From: CAYNRA01 sp046296415
GTDB taxonomy: Bacteria; Bacteroidota; Bacteroidia; Cytophagales; Spirosomataceae
Length of the DNA stretch: 64,000 bases
Direction: 5' to 3'
Assembly (NCBI GenBank): GCA_046296415.1
Contig: JBKBLN010000003.1
Span: forward strand, 124,001-188,000
In this document: positions 9,562 through 16,931 of the stretch, piece after piece
Layout of the letters: every line of letters begins with the position of its first letter
Numbering within the stretch: the stretch's first letter is position 1
The notes under the pieces: generated by a model
What the model saw: the letters and a program-made list of their open reading frames with translations, nothing else
Database searches by the model: none
Told to the model about the DNA's origin: nothing
Translations under genes and position numbers: made by a program

Positions 9562-10797
9562 TTAATAATGACATTTCGCACACTCAAGACCACCAATGTC
9601 TTCTACTTTCATCGCATCTTTCGACGAGGCATTGTGGGCTTTTAATAAATTGTCATAATAAGCATTGCCTTTGGCATTGACATCGGTTTTGCGATGACAA
9701 TCGATACACCATCCCATCGTTAAGGTAGAGCGCTGTTGGACTACCTCCATTTTAGGAATTTCACCATGGCAATTCGTACATTCCAGTCCGGCCACATTGG
9801 TATGCTGAGCGTGATTAAAATAGGCAAGATCCGGCAAGTTGTGTACCCGAATCCACTCAATCGGCTGATCTTTCTCGATCGCTGTGTAGATCTTTTGGAT
9901 CTCAGGAGATTCTCTTTTGATTTGGTTGTGGCAGTTCATACAAATATTTGCCGATGGGATACCCGCCTGCTTTCCTTTGTACACGCCAGTGTGACAGTAG
10001 GCACAATCGATTTCATACTCTCCAGCATGCAATTTGTGTGAGAAAGAAATAGGTTGCTTAGGGGCATAGCCTTGGTGCACGCCAATTCCGAACATACCAT
10101 CAAAAGAGGCTTTAGTTGCCAACAGGATAAACATCCATACCACCGCGGAGCGAACTGCTTTGTTAGCTGTCAAAGCTTGAAGGTTGGCCTTCAAGTTCTC
10201 CATAGGCGACTTACTGGCATCTCCAGCAGATCCGTCTACACCAGCCAGTTTGGTCAACAACTGTAAAACAGCTAACAGGGCCACTAATACCAGCGCCATG
10301 ATCACTAACAGAACCACCAATACGATATTGAAGAACTCACCTCCACCTGCAGCAGGTGCCGCAGCAGCAGCGGGAGCTCCGGCAGCCGCATCAGCTGGAG
10401 CAGCGGCGGGAGCTGAGTTTGCGGCTTTGATATAGGCTAAAATTCCTTTGATTTCGGTATCACCAAAACTTGGGAAAGCTGTCATTTGAGTTTTGTTGTA
10501 TGCGTTGTATAGATCAACAGCATATTTATCACCACTTGCAATGACTGCATTTGGATTGTTAATCCATTTTTTCAACCAAGCATAGTCACGACGCTCCTCA
10601 ATTCCCTTCATTCCGGGGCCTACTACCTTCTTATCATCAACCGCATGACACTGCGCACAGTTGTTTTTAAATAGCTTTTCACCCAAGGCCGCATCACCCT
10701 CTGCTGAGGCGTCGGCATCCTGTGCGAATGACGTTTGAACGGCACAACTCAGCACCAAAGCAAACGCAAATACTGAATGGATTACTTTTTTTAACAT
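9562..10797 (-). CDS. actA: Alternative complex III multiheme cytochrome ActA with fused N-terminal monoheme domain
   Basis: First gene of the act-cox operon, 411 residues. A signal peptide ends near SFAQ. Residues about 35-128 form a class I cytochrome c domain (CAQCH at 47-51, probable Met105 ligand). An Ala/Pro-rich linker (about 128-152) leads to a membrane helix (155-182) and a second hydrophobic segment (217-230). The C-terminal part carries five more CxxCH motifs (residues 265, 286, 340, 364 and 406 start them), the last at the extreme C-terminus. Six hemes c in total therefore sit on one chain; the core ActA family is pentaheme. The fused domain could be the exit carrier to CoxB, which has no heme domain of its own; that is inference. 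Confidence 0.94.
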   Translation of the reverse strand: MLKKVIHSVFAFALVLSCAVQTSFAQDADASAEGDAALGEKLFKNNCAQCHAVDDKKVVGPGMKGIEERRDYAWLKKWINNPNAVIASGDKYAVDLYNAYNKTQMTAFPSFGDTEIKGILAYIKAANSAPAAAPADAAAGAPAAAAAPAAGGGEFFNIVLVVLLVIMALVLVALLAVLQLLTKLAGVDGSAGDASKSPMENLKANLQALTANKAVRSAVVWMFILLATKASFDGMFGIGVHQGYAPKQPISFSHKLHAGEYEIDCAYCHTGVYKGKQAGIPSANICMNCHNQIKRESPEIQKIYTAIEKDQPIEWIRVHNLPDLAYFNHAQHTNVAGLECTNCHGEIPKMEVVQQRSTLTMGWCIDCHRKTDVNAKGNAYYDNLLKAHNASSKDAMKVEDIGGLECAKCHY

Positions 10798-10829
10798 AAT
10801 GTTTCGATAATAAGCCTTTTTTCTAGATG

Positions 10830-10860
10830 CAAAACTAAGTCAGGATTGAATTTAATCAAA
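10830..10860 (-). promoter_or_regulatory. Promoter of the act-cox operon
   Basis: On the leftward strand a TTTG (10,857-10,860) is followed after exactly 19 bases by TAGTTTTG (10,830-10,837). This matches the Bacteroidota primary sigma consensus TTTG-N19-TAnnTTTG. Transcription should start near 10,823, about 25 bases before the actA ATG. Confidence 0.65.
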
Positions 10861-11132
10861 AAGTTATTACATTTTTTTCATACCTCAATTTAATTTAGAA
10901 CTATTTTAAATAGGCCCATAATTAACTGATAATCAAAATGTTACCAATGAATAACAATCAATAATCCGACGTATAGTCGTTCAATAAATTGTATTTTATC
11001 AGGAAAATCCGGTTTTGAAAATCCATCCAAGGGAACCATTCCACGGGCCTTGGAAACCATGACGTCACCGGTACCCTCCCGGAGGAGGTCGCACGCACTC
11101 AAATTTTTATAAAGTAGTGTGCTGGAGTGAAG
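10861..11132. other. Intergenic stretch without a recognisable gene
   Basis: About 270 bases between the act promoter and the tRNA terminator. The part 10,861-10,980 is AT-rich. A more GC-rich patch at about 11,030-11,100 contains small palindromes (ccctcc/ggagg; ggaaccattcc). An open frame crosses it leftward but also covers the tRNA, so I do not call it a gene. Confidence 0.5.
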
Positions 11133-11161
11133 AAAAAAAAGCGGCCAAAGCCGCTTTTTTT
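11133..11161 (-). terminator. Rho-independent terminator of tRNA-Cys
   Basis: Stem gcggc/gccgc, extended by A/T pairing on both sides, with a four-base loop and a run of at least seven U on the leftward transcript. It lies directly after the tRNA 3' end and is symmetric enough to work in both directions. Confidence 0.8.
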
Positions 11162-11162
11162 G

Positions 11163-11233
11163 AGGTCCCGAGCGGATTCGAACCGCTGTAGAAGGTTTTG
11201 CAGACCTCTGCCTAGCCTCTCGGCCACAGGACC
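11163..11233 (-). tRNA. tRNA-Cys (anticodon GCA)
   Basis: The leftward strand folds as a 71-nt cloverleaf. The acceptor arm is GGTCCTG with CGGGACC, the anticodon loop reads CTGCAAA (anticodon GCA), and the T-arm has GGTTCGAATCC. The discriminator base is U, the identity element for cysteine tRNA. CCA is not encoded and must be added. A strong terminator follows immediately. Confidence 0.95.
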
Positions 11234-11294
11234 ATTTTGTTGGGACTGCAAAGTTAGAATTCAAAATTTGAAAAAACAAACAAACTCACTAATA

Positions 11295-11328
11295 TAAAAA
11301 TGGCCTTCCCCAATTTATGGGGAAGGCC
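11295..11328 (-). terminator. Terminator of rpsA
   Basis: A perfect 10-bp stem ggccttcccc/ggggaaggcc with a 7-base loop lies 29 bases after the rpsA stop, followed on the leftward transcript by an AU-rich stretch with five consecutive U. Confidence 0.75.
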
Positions 11329-11356
11329 AGAGCAAAAATAACAAGGTAGGACCCGA

Positions 11357-13138
11357 TTATTCTCCTTTATCACCTGTCATTTGATCTTTCAAGGCAGCCA
11401 AGGCTTCAAGATCACCTAAGGTAGACTTTTCAGCCTCAGGTAATTTTGCTCCTGATTTCTCGGCCCCACCTGCAGCTTTCGCGGCTTTCTTCTTAGGCTC
11501 AGCAGGAGCTTCAAAGGTTTTGGTGTGTGAAAGAACAATGCGTTTTTCTTCTTTATTGAATTCGATCACAGTGAAAGAAAGTTTTTCACCCGCTTCAGCG
11601 ACTGAACCATCTTCTTTTGTCAGGTGCTTCAAAGCGGCATATCCTTCAATACCATAAGGCAATTCCAATACCGCTTGGTTGTTGGCTTTGCTGATGATGG
11701 TACATTCGTGGGTTGAATCTAATCCAAACACGGTTTCGAAAGTATCCCAAGGGTTTTCTTCAAGGTGTTTGTGGCTAAGAGCTAAACGACGGTTTTCGCT
11801 ATCCAACTCTAGTACTACAACCTCGAGTTCATCTCCTACTTTCACGAAGTCCGATGGGTGTTTTACCTTTTTAGTCCAAGACAAATCTGATACGTGGACT
11901 AAACCATCGATACCTTCTTCCAATTCTAGGAACAAACCGAAATTTGTAAGATTGCGAACAAGTCCTTTGTGTTTGGTTCCAACGGCATATTTGCTTAATA
12001 AATCTTGTTTAGTCCAAGGATCTTCGGTCAATTGTTTGATGCCTAAAGACATTTTCCGATCATCACGGTCAAGGGTCAAAACAACAGCCGAGATCTCATC
12101 TCCGATTTGCAAGAAATCAGATGGATTACGTAAATGTTGTGACCAAGACATTTCGGAAACGTGGATCAAGCCTTCAACGCCTGGCTTCAATTCCAAGAAT
12201 GCGCCGTAATCTGCGATATTGACGATTTTACCGCTTACTTTGGAACCAACCTCAAGATTTTCTGCGAGAGAATCCCAAGGATGAGCTTCCAATTGCTTCA
12301 TACCCAAAGAAATACGTTTCTTGTCATCATCGAAGTCAAGCACAACAACGTTGATTTTGTCGTCTAACTTCAATACTTCGTTCGGGTGATTTACGCGGCC
12401 CCATGAGATATCGGTGATGTGCAATAGACCATCTACGCCACCCAAATCGATGAACACACCGAAGTTGGTGATATTTTTCACGATACCCTCCAAAACTTGT
12501 CCTTTTTCCAAGTTGTTGAGGATTTGCTGACGCTGGATCTCGAGATCTTTTTCGATCAAAATCTTGTGCGAAACCACTACGTTGTCGTTCGCATGATTGA
12601 TTTTAACGACTTTCACCTCCATGCGCTTGCCAACGAAGATATCAAAATCACGAATTGGTTTTACATCAATTTGCGAACCTGGCAAAAAGGCTTCAATACC
12701 AAAAATATCCACGATCAAACCACCTTTAGTCCGGCGTTTCACCAAGGCGTCCACGATCTCATCTTTCTCAAATGAAGCTTCAATTTTAGACCAAGCAGTC
12801 AAGATTCTGGCTTTTTTACGGGAAATTACCAACTGCCCAAGCGCGTTTTCTTGCTTCTCGATGAATACTTCAACTTTATCTCCAATTTTAAGATCGGGTA
12901 GATCTTTAAATTCTGAACGAGATACCAAACCATCTGATTTGAATCCGATGTTCAATAAAACCTCACGGTCTGTAACACCTACTACGGTTGCTTCAACCAC
13001 ATCTTTCTCTTCGATGCTTGTCAAGGTTTGCTCGTAAAGAGCTTCTAATTCTGCTTTTTCAGCGGCAGAGTAACCTCCACCAATACCTTTTTTGGATACT
13101 TTGTCCCAATCAAACTCGGGAAATTCTTGATTTGCCAT
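11357..13138 (-). CDS. rpsA: 30S ribosomal protein S1
   Basis: Protein of 593 residues with six consecutive S1 RNA-binding domains, starting near residues 40, 125, 205, 290, 377 and 463. Each of the later copies ends in the usual HISD/HVSEMSW-like signature (for example GLLHITDISWGRVNHP). S1 binds mRNA leaders and brings them to the 30S subunit, which matters in Bacteroidota, where Shine-Dalgarno pairing is weak. The C-terminus is a Lys/Ala/Glu-rich tail. It is flanked by a terminator of the upstream HNH gene and its own terminator, so it is probably transcribed alone. The 5' leader holds a GC-rich hairpin close to the start codon. Confidence 0.97.
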   Translation of the reverse strand: MANQEFPEFDWDKVSKKGIGGGYSAAEKAELEALYEQTLTSIEEKDVVEATVVGVTDREVLLNIGFKSDGLVSRSEFKDLPDLKIGDKVEVFIEKQENALGQLVISRKKARILTAWSKIEASFEKDEIVDALVKRRTKGGLIVDIFGIEAFLPGSQIDVKPIRDFDIFVGKRMEVKVVKINHANDNVVVSHKILIEKDLEIQRQQILNNLEKGQVLEGIVKNITNFGVFIDLGGVDGLLHITDISWGRVNHPNEVLKLDDKINVVVLDFDDDKKRISLGMKQLEAHPWDSLAENLEVGSKVSGKIVNIADYGAFLELKPGVEGLIHVSEMSWSQHLRNPSDFLQIGDEISAVVLTLDRDDRKMSLGIKQLTEDPWTKQDLLSKYAVGTKHKGLVRNLTNFGLFLELEEGIDGLVHVSDLSWTKKVKHPSDFVKVGDELEVVVLELDSENRRLALSHKHLEENPWDTFETVFGLDSTHECTIISKANNQAVLELPYGIEGYAALKHLTKEDGSVAEAGEKLSFTVIEFNKEEKRIVLSHTKTFEAPAEPKKKAAKAAGGAEKSGAKLPEAEKSTLGDLEALAALKDQMTGDKGE

Positions 13139-13153
13139 ATAATTTGGTTCGCT

Positions 13154-13181
13154 GCCCCTCCATTACATACACAACCGGGGC
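13154..13181 (-). promoter_or_regulatory. Possible hairpin in the rpsA leader
   Basis: In the leftward leader, GCCCC (from 13,181) can pair with GGGGC (ending at 13,154) only about 16 bases before the start codon. S1 genes of other bacteria are autoregulated through leader structure; whether this hairpin does that is inference. Confidence 0.3.
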
Positions 13182-13216
13182 TCCGCTGTGTAAATTAGTT
13201 ACAAATGAATAAAATT

Positions 13217-13253
13217 GAAAAAGGACTGCAAAAATAGAAAATTTTGCAATCCT
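13217..13253 (-). terminator. Terminator of the HNH endonuclease gene
   Basis: A 12-bp stem with one mismatch (aggactgcaaaa / ttttgcaatcct) and a U-run on the leftward transcript lies 36 bases after the HNH stop codon. It separates that gene from rpsA. Confidence 0.7.
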
Positions 13254-13288
13254 AACCTATAATTAGAAAATAAATATTTGAAGGTAAG

Positions 13289-13792
13289 CTATTTAGCGGT
13301 ATTTAGAAAAGGTTCCCAAGAAGCATCGACCGTATCCACCAAATCTCGCAGAAAACTGATAAAGGTGGGTCGGACAGGTTTTTTAGGCAATTTCATGTAC
13401 GCTTCTTCCGGTGTGTAGTCTCCTTTCCGGGCATTACACCTCCGACAGGCCGTCACTAAATTGTCCCAGGAGGTTCTTCCACCGCGGGATTTGGGAAGCA
13501 CGTGGTCTAAGGTCAAATCGTCATAACTACCGCAATACACGCACCGATGTCCATCACGCCGAAAAATATTCTGCCGATTTAAAACAACATTTTTGAAGGG
13601 GACGGACACATACCGATGCAACCGGATAACGGAAGGAAAAGGAAAATTTTGATCCACCGTCCGGAGAGCCAACCGTTTGTCTTCGGCAATAAGTTCCGCT
13701 TTTTGAAGATACACCAATAAAAAGGCTTTGGGTACGGTACACAAACTGATCGCCGTATAATCGGCGTTCAACACCAACACTTTCCTTCCCAT
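13289..13792 (-). CDS. HNH endonuclease family protein
   Basis: Protein of 167 residues starting MGRKVLVLNADY. This ATG at 13,792 is preferred because the family's conserved N-terminus begins there, rather than at a start 19 codons upstream. A zinc-binding HNH domain is clear: CVYC, then LTLDHVLPKSRGG with the catalytic His, then WDNLVTACRRCNARKGD with the second CxxC. Proteins of this type are widespread and often chromosomal housekeeping-like genes in Bacteroidota; the biological substrate is unknown. It is followed by its own terminator and lies 93 bases downstream of smpB. No restriction-modification or phage genes are nearby. Confidence 0.88.
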   Translation of the reverse strand: MGRKVLVLNADYTAISLCTVPKAFLLVYLQKAELIAEDKRLALRTVDQNFPFPSVIRLHRYVSVPFKNVVLNRQNIFRRDGHRCVYCGSYDDLTLDHVLPKSRGGRTSWDNLVTACRRCNARKGDYTPEEAYMKLPKKPVRPTFISFLRDLVDTVDASWEPFLNTAK

Positions 13793-13885
13793 GTCTTCTT
13801 GTTGTCTAGGGTTTCTAGGCAATATAGAAGACTTTGGGAGAAATTGCAAGTGTAAAACTCACAAATTCAGGAATCTAACTAAAAA

Positions 13886-14338
13886 TTAATACGATTTACG
13901 GTCCAAATCCCGAGCCACATCTTTGGCTTTAATACTTTCACGTTTGTCGAATAATTTTTTCCCTTTAGCGAGTGCAATCACCAATTTAGCTAGGCCTTTA
14001 TCGGAAATAAACAACTTAACTGGAATCAACGTCAGACCCTTATCTTGCAACTTAGAGGTTAGCTTTTTGATCTCTTTTTTCTGTAACAATAATTTACGTT
14101 CTCGAATCGGATCGTGATTCAGGTAGGTACCTGCATCATATTTGGCAATATGTAGATGTTTGATAAACACTTCACCCTCCTGAATGTAACAGTAGGCATC
14201 GGATAGATTGGCTTTACCAAGACGAATCGATTTAATTTCAGTACCTGTCAGAACCATGCCTGCGGTGTAGGTATCCAAAAAAAAGTATTCGAAAGAGGCG
14301 CGTTTATTTTGTATTTGAATTTGTTTCTGAAAGTTCAT
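13886..14338 (-). CDS. smpB: SsrA-binding protein SmpB
   Basis: Protein of 150 residues that binds tmRNA and delivers it to stalled ribosomes for trans-translation. Family hallmarks are NKRASFEYFFLDTYTAGMVLTGTEIKSIR near the N-terminus (key part TGTEIKS), YLNHDPIRERKLLL in the middle, and the basic tail KGKKLFDKRESIKAKD. Length is normal. Unusually for this phylum, a strong Shine-Dalgarno-like GGAGGAGG lies about a dozen bases before the ATG. It is divergent from hflX, sharing a 120-base intergenic region. No tmRNA gene was seen in the window. Confidence 0.97.
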   Translation of the reverse strand: MNFQKQIQIQNKRASFEYFFLDTYTAGMVLTGTEIKSIRLGKANLSDAYCYIQEGEVFIKHLHIAKYDAGTYLNHDPIRERKLLLQKKEIKKLTSKLQDKGLTLIPVKLFISDKGLAKLVIALAKGKKLFDKRESIKAKDVARDLDRKSY

Positions 14339-14377
14339 GTCATATCCTCCTCCTCGGTTTATCTAGGATAAGGGAAA

Positions 14378-14385
14378 CAAATTTA
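14378..14385 (-). promoter_or_regulatory. Possible -7 box for smpB
   Basis: TAAATTTG on the leftward strand matches TAnnTTTG about 40 bases before the smpB start. I see no convincing -33 TTTG, so the call is tentative. Confidence 0.3.
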
Positions 14386-14397
14386 CGCAAATAAATG

Positions 14398-14405
14398 TAT
14401 TTTTG
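14398..14405 (+). promoter_or_regulatory. Possible -7 box for hflX
   Basis: TATTTTTG matches TAnnTTTG about 70 bases before the hflX ATG. The -33 element is not evident. Confidence 0.3.
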
Positions 14406-14473
14406 TATGAAGCGCCTGAGCGGGCCCTTCGTACAAAACGTTTAAACTGAGGTATATTTTGCTAAATTCCCCC

Positions 14474-15700
14474 ATGATTTCCACTGCCAAAAAAGAAGAA
14501 ACGGCAGTGTTGGTGGGTTTGATCACCCAAAAACAAAACGCGGAAAAAACCCGCGAATACTTAGACGAACTTGCCTTTTTGGCCCTAACATCGGGTGCAA
14601 AGACGGTCAAGACGTTTGTCCAGCGACTCAATTACCCGGATAAAAAAACCTTCATTGGTAAAGGGAAATTGGAAGAAATCCAGACATGGATGACCCTGAA
14701 TCCCGTCGACACGATCATATTCGATGATGACCTAAGCCCTGTTCAAGTACGGAACCTAGAGGAATCATTTAAAGAGGTAAAAGTCTTGGACCGGAGCCTT
14801 CTTATTCTCAATATCTTTTCTCAAAGAGCACAAACTGACCAGGCCAAAAGACAGGTAGAATTGGCCCAATATCAATATCTCTACCCTCGATTAACGCGCA
14901 TGTGGACTCACTTAAGCCGCCAAAAGGGGGGAATCGGGATGCGAGGTCCGGGTGAGAAAGAATTGGAAACCGATAAACGTATCGTTTTGGATCGGATCGC
15001 ATTTTTGAAAGACAAACTTGCGAAGATTGACAAACAAGCGATGACCCGAAGAAAAGAAAGGAATCGACTTGTGCGGGTTGCGTTGGTTGGATATACCAAT
15101 GTGGGTAAGTCAACCTTGATGCAACGATTGTCTAAATCTCAGGTATTTGCCGAGAATAAACTATTTGCCACGATTGATTCGACCGTACGAAAAGTGGTTC
15201 TCGGGAATATTCCATTTTTATTGACCGATACCGTTGGGTTTATTCGAAAACTCCCCACCACGTTGATCGAGTCTTTTAAGTCAACCCTAGATGAAATCAG
15301 AGAGGCCGATATTCTATTGCATGTAGTCGATATCTCGCACAAAGGTTTTGAGGAACACATCGACATTGTGCAAGCCACCTTGACCGAAATAAAGGCACAG
15401 GAAAAGCCTACCATTTTGGTATTCAATAAATTGGATCAATATGAGCCCGAATCGGAGGAAGGCTTGGACGCTCATCTTGCGACCGAAGAGGACCTGAAAA
15501 TGAATTTAGCCCGATTGAAGGAAAGTTATTTGGCTAAAGACATGGATCATGTGGTTTTTGTTTCCGCTTATCTGAATCAGAATATGGATGAAATGCGCAA
15601 ATTGTTGATAGACGTGGTTTCACAACGCCATTTTCAAATTTACCCCAATTGGGATCCGACACAGAATCCACTGTACGACTGGCAAGGAAATATTGAATAA
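14474..15700 (+). CDS. hflX: GTPase HflX
   Basis: Ribosome-associated GTPase that splits stalled or hibernating ribosomes. The ATG at 14,474 (MISTAKKEETAVLVGL) is preferred over one five codons upstream, giving 408 residues. The N-terminal HflX domain contains TFIGKGKLEEI and a segment ending QKGGIGMRGPGEKELE. The G domain has G1 GYTNVGKST (about residue 206), a DTVGF G3 motif and an NKLD G4 motif. It is divergent from smpB, another ribosome-rescue gene, which is functionally sensible. A very strong bidirectional terminator follows. Confidence 0.96.
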   Translation: MISTAKKEETAVLVGLITQKQNAEKTREYLDELAFLALTSGAKTVKTFVQRLNYPDKKTFIGKGKLEEIQTWMTLNPVDTIIFDDDLSPVQVRNLEESFKEVKVLDRSLLILNIFSQRAQTDQAKRQVELAQYQYLYPRLTRMWTHLSRQKGGIGMRGPGEKELETDKRIVLDRIAFLKDKLAKIDKQAMTRRKERNRLVRVALVGYTNVGKSTLMQRLSKSQVFAENKLFATIDSTVRKVVLGNIPFLLTDTVGFIRKLPTTLIESFKSTLDEIREADILLHVVDISHKGFEEHIDIVQATLTEIKAQEKPTILVFNKLDQYEPESEEGLDAHLATEEDLKMNLARLKESYLAKDMDHVVFVSAYLNQNMDEMRKLLIDVVSQRHFQIYPNWDPTQNPLYDWQGNIE

Positions 15701-15710
15701 TAACTACTGT

Positions 15711-15756
15711 AAACAAGAAGTCCTCCTGAGAATATTTTCAGGAGGACTTCTTGTTT
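15711..15756. terminator. Bidirectional terminator between hflX and trpA
   Basis: A perfect 19-bp inverted repeat (15,711-15,729 and 15,738-15,756) with an 8-base loop, whose outer bases give short U-runs in both directions. It separates the convergent hflX and trp transcription units. Confidence 0.85.
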
Positions 15757-15770
15757 CATTACAAAATCAA

Positions 15771-16550
15771 TCACCCTAGAACAGATTGAATATACCGGAT
15801 AACATCCGACTCTAGATCCTGATTTTGGGCTTGTTCGAGTACCCGAATGAATTGACTTCCGATAATTGCACCGGAAGCATGTTTGGATGCTTGGTGAAAA
15901 GTATCTTGATCCTTAATTCCGAAGCCAATCAATCGAGGATTGGTTAGATTCATTTGATTGACCCGATTAAAATAAGACTCCATTTCGGGCGTGATACCGG
16001 AGGTTGAGCCAGTCACCGAAGCCGATGACACCATGTAAATAAAGCCTGAGGAAATGGAATCGATGCGACGAATGCGAGCTTCTGATGTTTGGGGGGTAAT
16101 TAGGAAGATATTAATTAGTCCATACCGATCAAAAATTGGTTTATATTCTTCATGGTATTCCTCGACGGGTAAATCCGGAAGAATGAGTCCATCCACCCCT
16201 ACCTCTTGACACTTCTGACAGAAATTTTCAACTCCCATTTGAACAACGGGATTGAGGTACCCCATTAAAATAACGGGCACTGAAATCTCGGATCGCATCC
16301 CTTTTAATTGGTCAAACAACGTTTGAAGCGACATCCCATTTTCCAACGCTTTCTGATTGGATTGTTGAATGGTTTCTCCATCGGCGATGGGATCAGAATA
16401 CGGCATTCCGATTTCAACGATATGGGCCCCTCCTTCTTGGATGGCTTTAAGAACGCGACGAGTATCGTTCAACTGAGGAAAACCAGCGGTAAAATAGATA
16501 TTAAGTACAGGCTCTTTGACCTGTTGAAACAATTGATCAATTCGGTTCAT
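15771..16550 (-). CDS. trpA: Tryptophan synthase alpha chain
   Basis: Cleaves indole-3-glycerol phosphate to indole and glyceraldehyde-3-phosphate; indole passes through a tunnel to TrpB. The protein has 259 residues. The catalytic pair is visible in VEIGMPYSDPIADG: Glu46 and Asp57, matching Glu49 and Asp60 of the Salmonella enzyme. The phosphate-binding end has IYMVSSASVTG. It is the last gene of the trpCFB-dabb-trpA operon, nine bases after a gene for an exported Dabb protein, and is followed by a strong terminator. Confidence 0.98.
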   Translation of the reverse strand: MNRIDQLFQQVKEPVLNIYFTAGFPQLNDTRRVLKAIQEGGAHIVEIGMPYSDPIADGETIQQSNQKALENGMSLQTLFDQLKGMRSEISVPVILMGYLNPVVQMGVENFCQKCQEVGVDGLILPDLPVEEYHEEYKPIFDRYGLINIFLITPQTSEARIRRIDSISSGFIYMVSSASVTGSTSGITPEMESYFNRVNQMNLTNPRLIGFGIKDQDTFHQASKHASGAIIGSQFIRVLEQAQNQDLESDVIRYIQSVLG

Positions 16551-16559
16551 TGTGGTGAA

Positions 16560-16931
16560 TTAGCGAGTCCAATAATCAACGACCAATACTTTTTCTAAGT
16601 AGGGTCGTAAAACTTGTCCGAAAGCTTTGTGTGCGGGATGCGGAAGGTAGGCATCACGATCTGCCTCGGAGGAGAAAGTCAGCGTAAAGCAATGGGTAAA
16701 CCCTTGATTTAGGTTTTCTGGTGAGTTATTTAATCCCCACTCAAAGCCTTTGATTTGAGGAATCTGTTTTGGCAACCCGGCAAAGGCGGCTTCTACTTTG
16801 GCGACATCCTGGGCGGAGGCTGAAGCTTTGAATTGGAAGAGAACCACGTGTCGTAATTGAGGTTTGGATTGGGCCATAGCAAATGAGAAGGCGAGGACCC
16901 CCAACAGGGTGGCCATGATACGTTTTTTCAT
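16560..16931 (-). CDS. Exported Dabb-domain (stress-responsive A/B barrel) protein
   Basis: Small protein of 123 residues. The first 20 residues form a clear Sec signal peptide ending AMAQ. The rest is a Dabb-type ferredoxin-like fold: RHVVLFQFKASASAQDV at the start, then FEWGLNNSPENLNQGFTH, FSSEADRDAYLPHPAHKAF and a closing VLVVDYW. Members form dimeric barrels, with mostly unknown roles. Its start overlaps the trpB stop by four bases (ATGA) and trpA begins nine bases after it, so it is translationally coupled within the tryptophan operon. A secreted protein inside a cytosolic biosynthetic operon is odd. Confidence 0.88.
   Translation of the reverse strand: MKKRIMATLLGVLAFSFAMAQSKPQLRHVVLFQFKASASAQDVAKVEAAFAGLPKQIPQIKGFEWGLNNSPENLNQGFTHCFTLTFSSEADRDAYLPHPAHKAFGQVLRPYLEKVLVVDYWTR

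Noticed and set aside
9504..9596. Extended actB N-terminus reaching into actA
   Set aside because: The 31 extra residues lack family character and overlap actA; the typical ActB start is at 9,503.
10941..11279. Leftward open frame of 112 codons upstream of the act promoter
   Set aside because: It runs straight through the tRNA-Cys gene and its terminator and has no recognisable domain.
12597..13037. Rightward 146-codon frame antisense to rpsA
   Set aside because: It is the complement of well-conserved S1 domains, with composition typical of a shadow frame.
13229..13236. TATTTTTG box as rpsA promoter
   Set aside because: It lies inside the terminator hairpin of the HNH gene and has no -33 TTTG at the right distance.
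13289..13792. HNH gene as part of a restriction or mobile system
   Set aside because: No methylase, transposase or phage gene is nearby, and it sits among translation genes.
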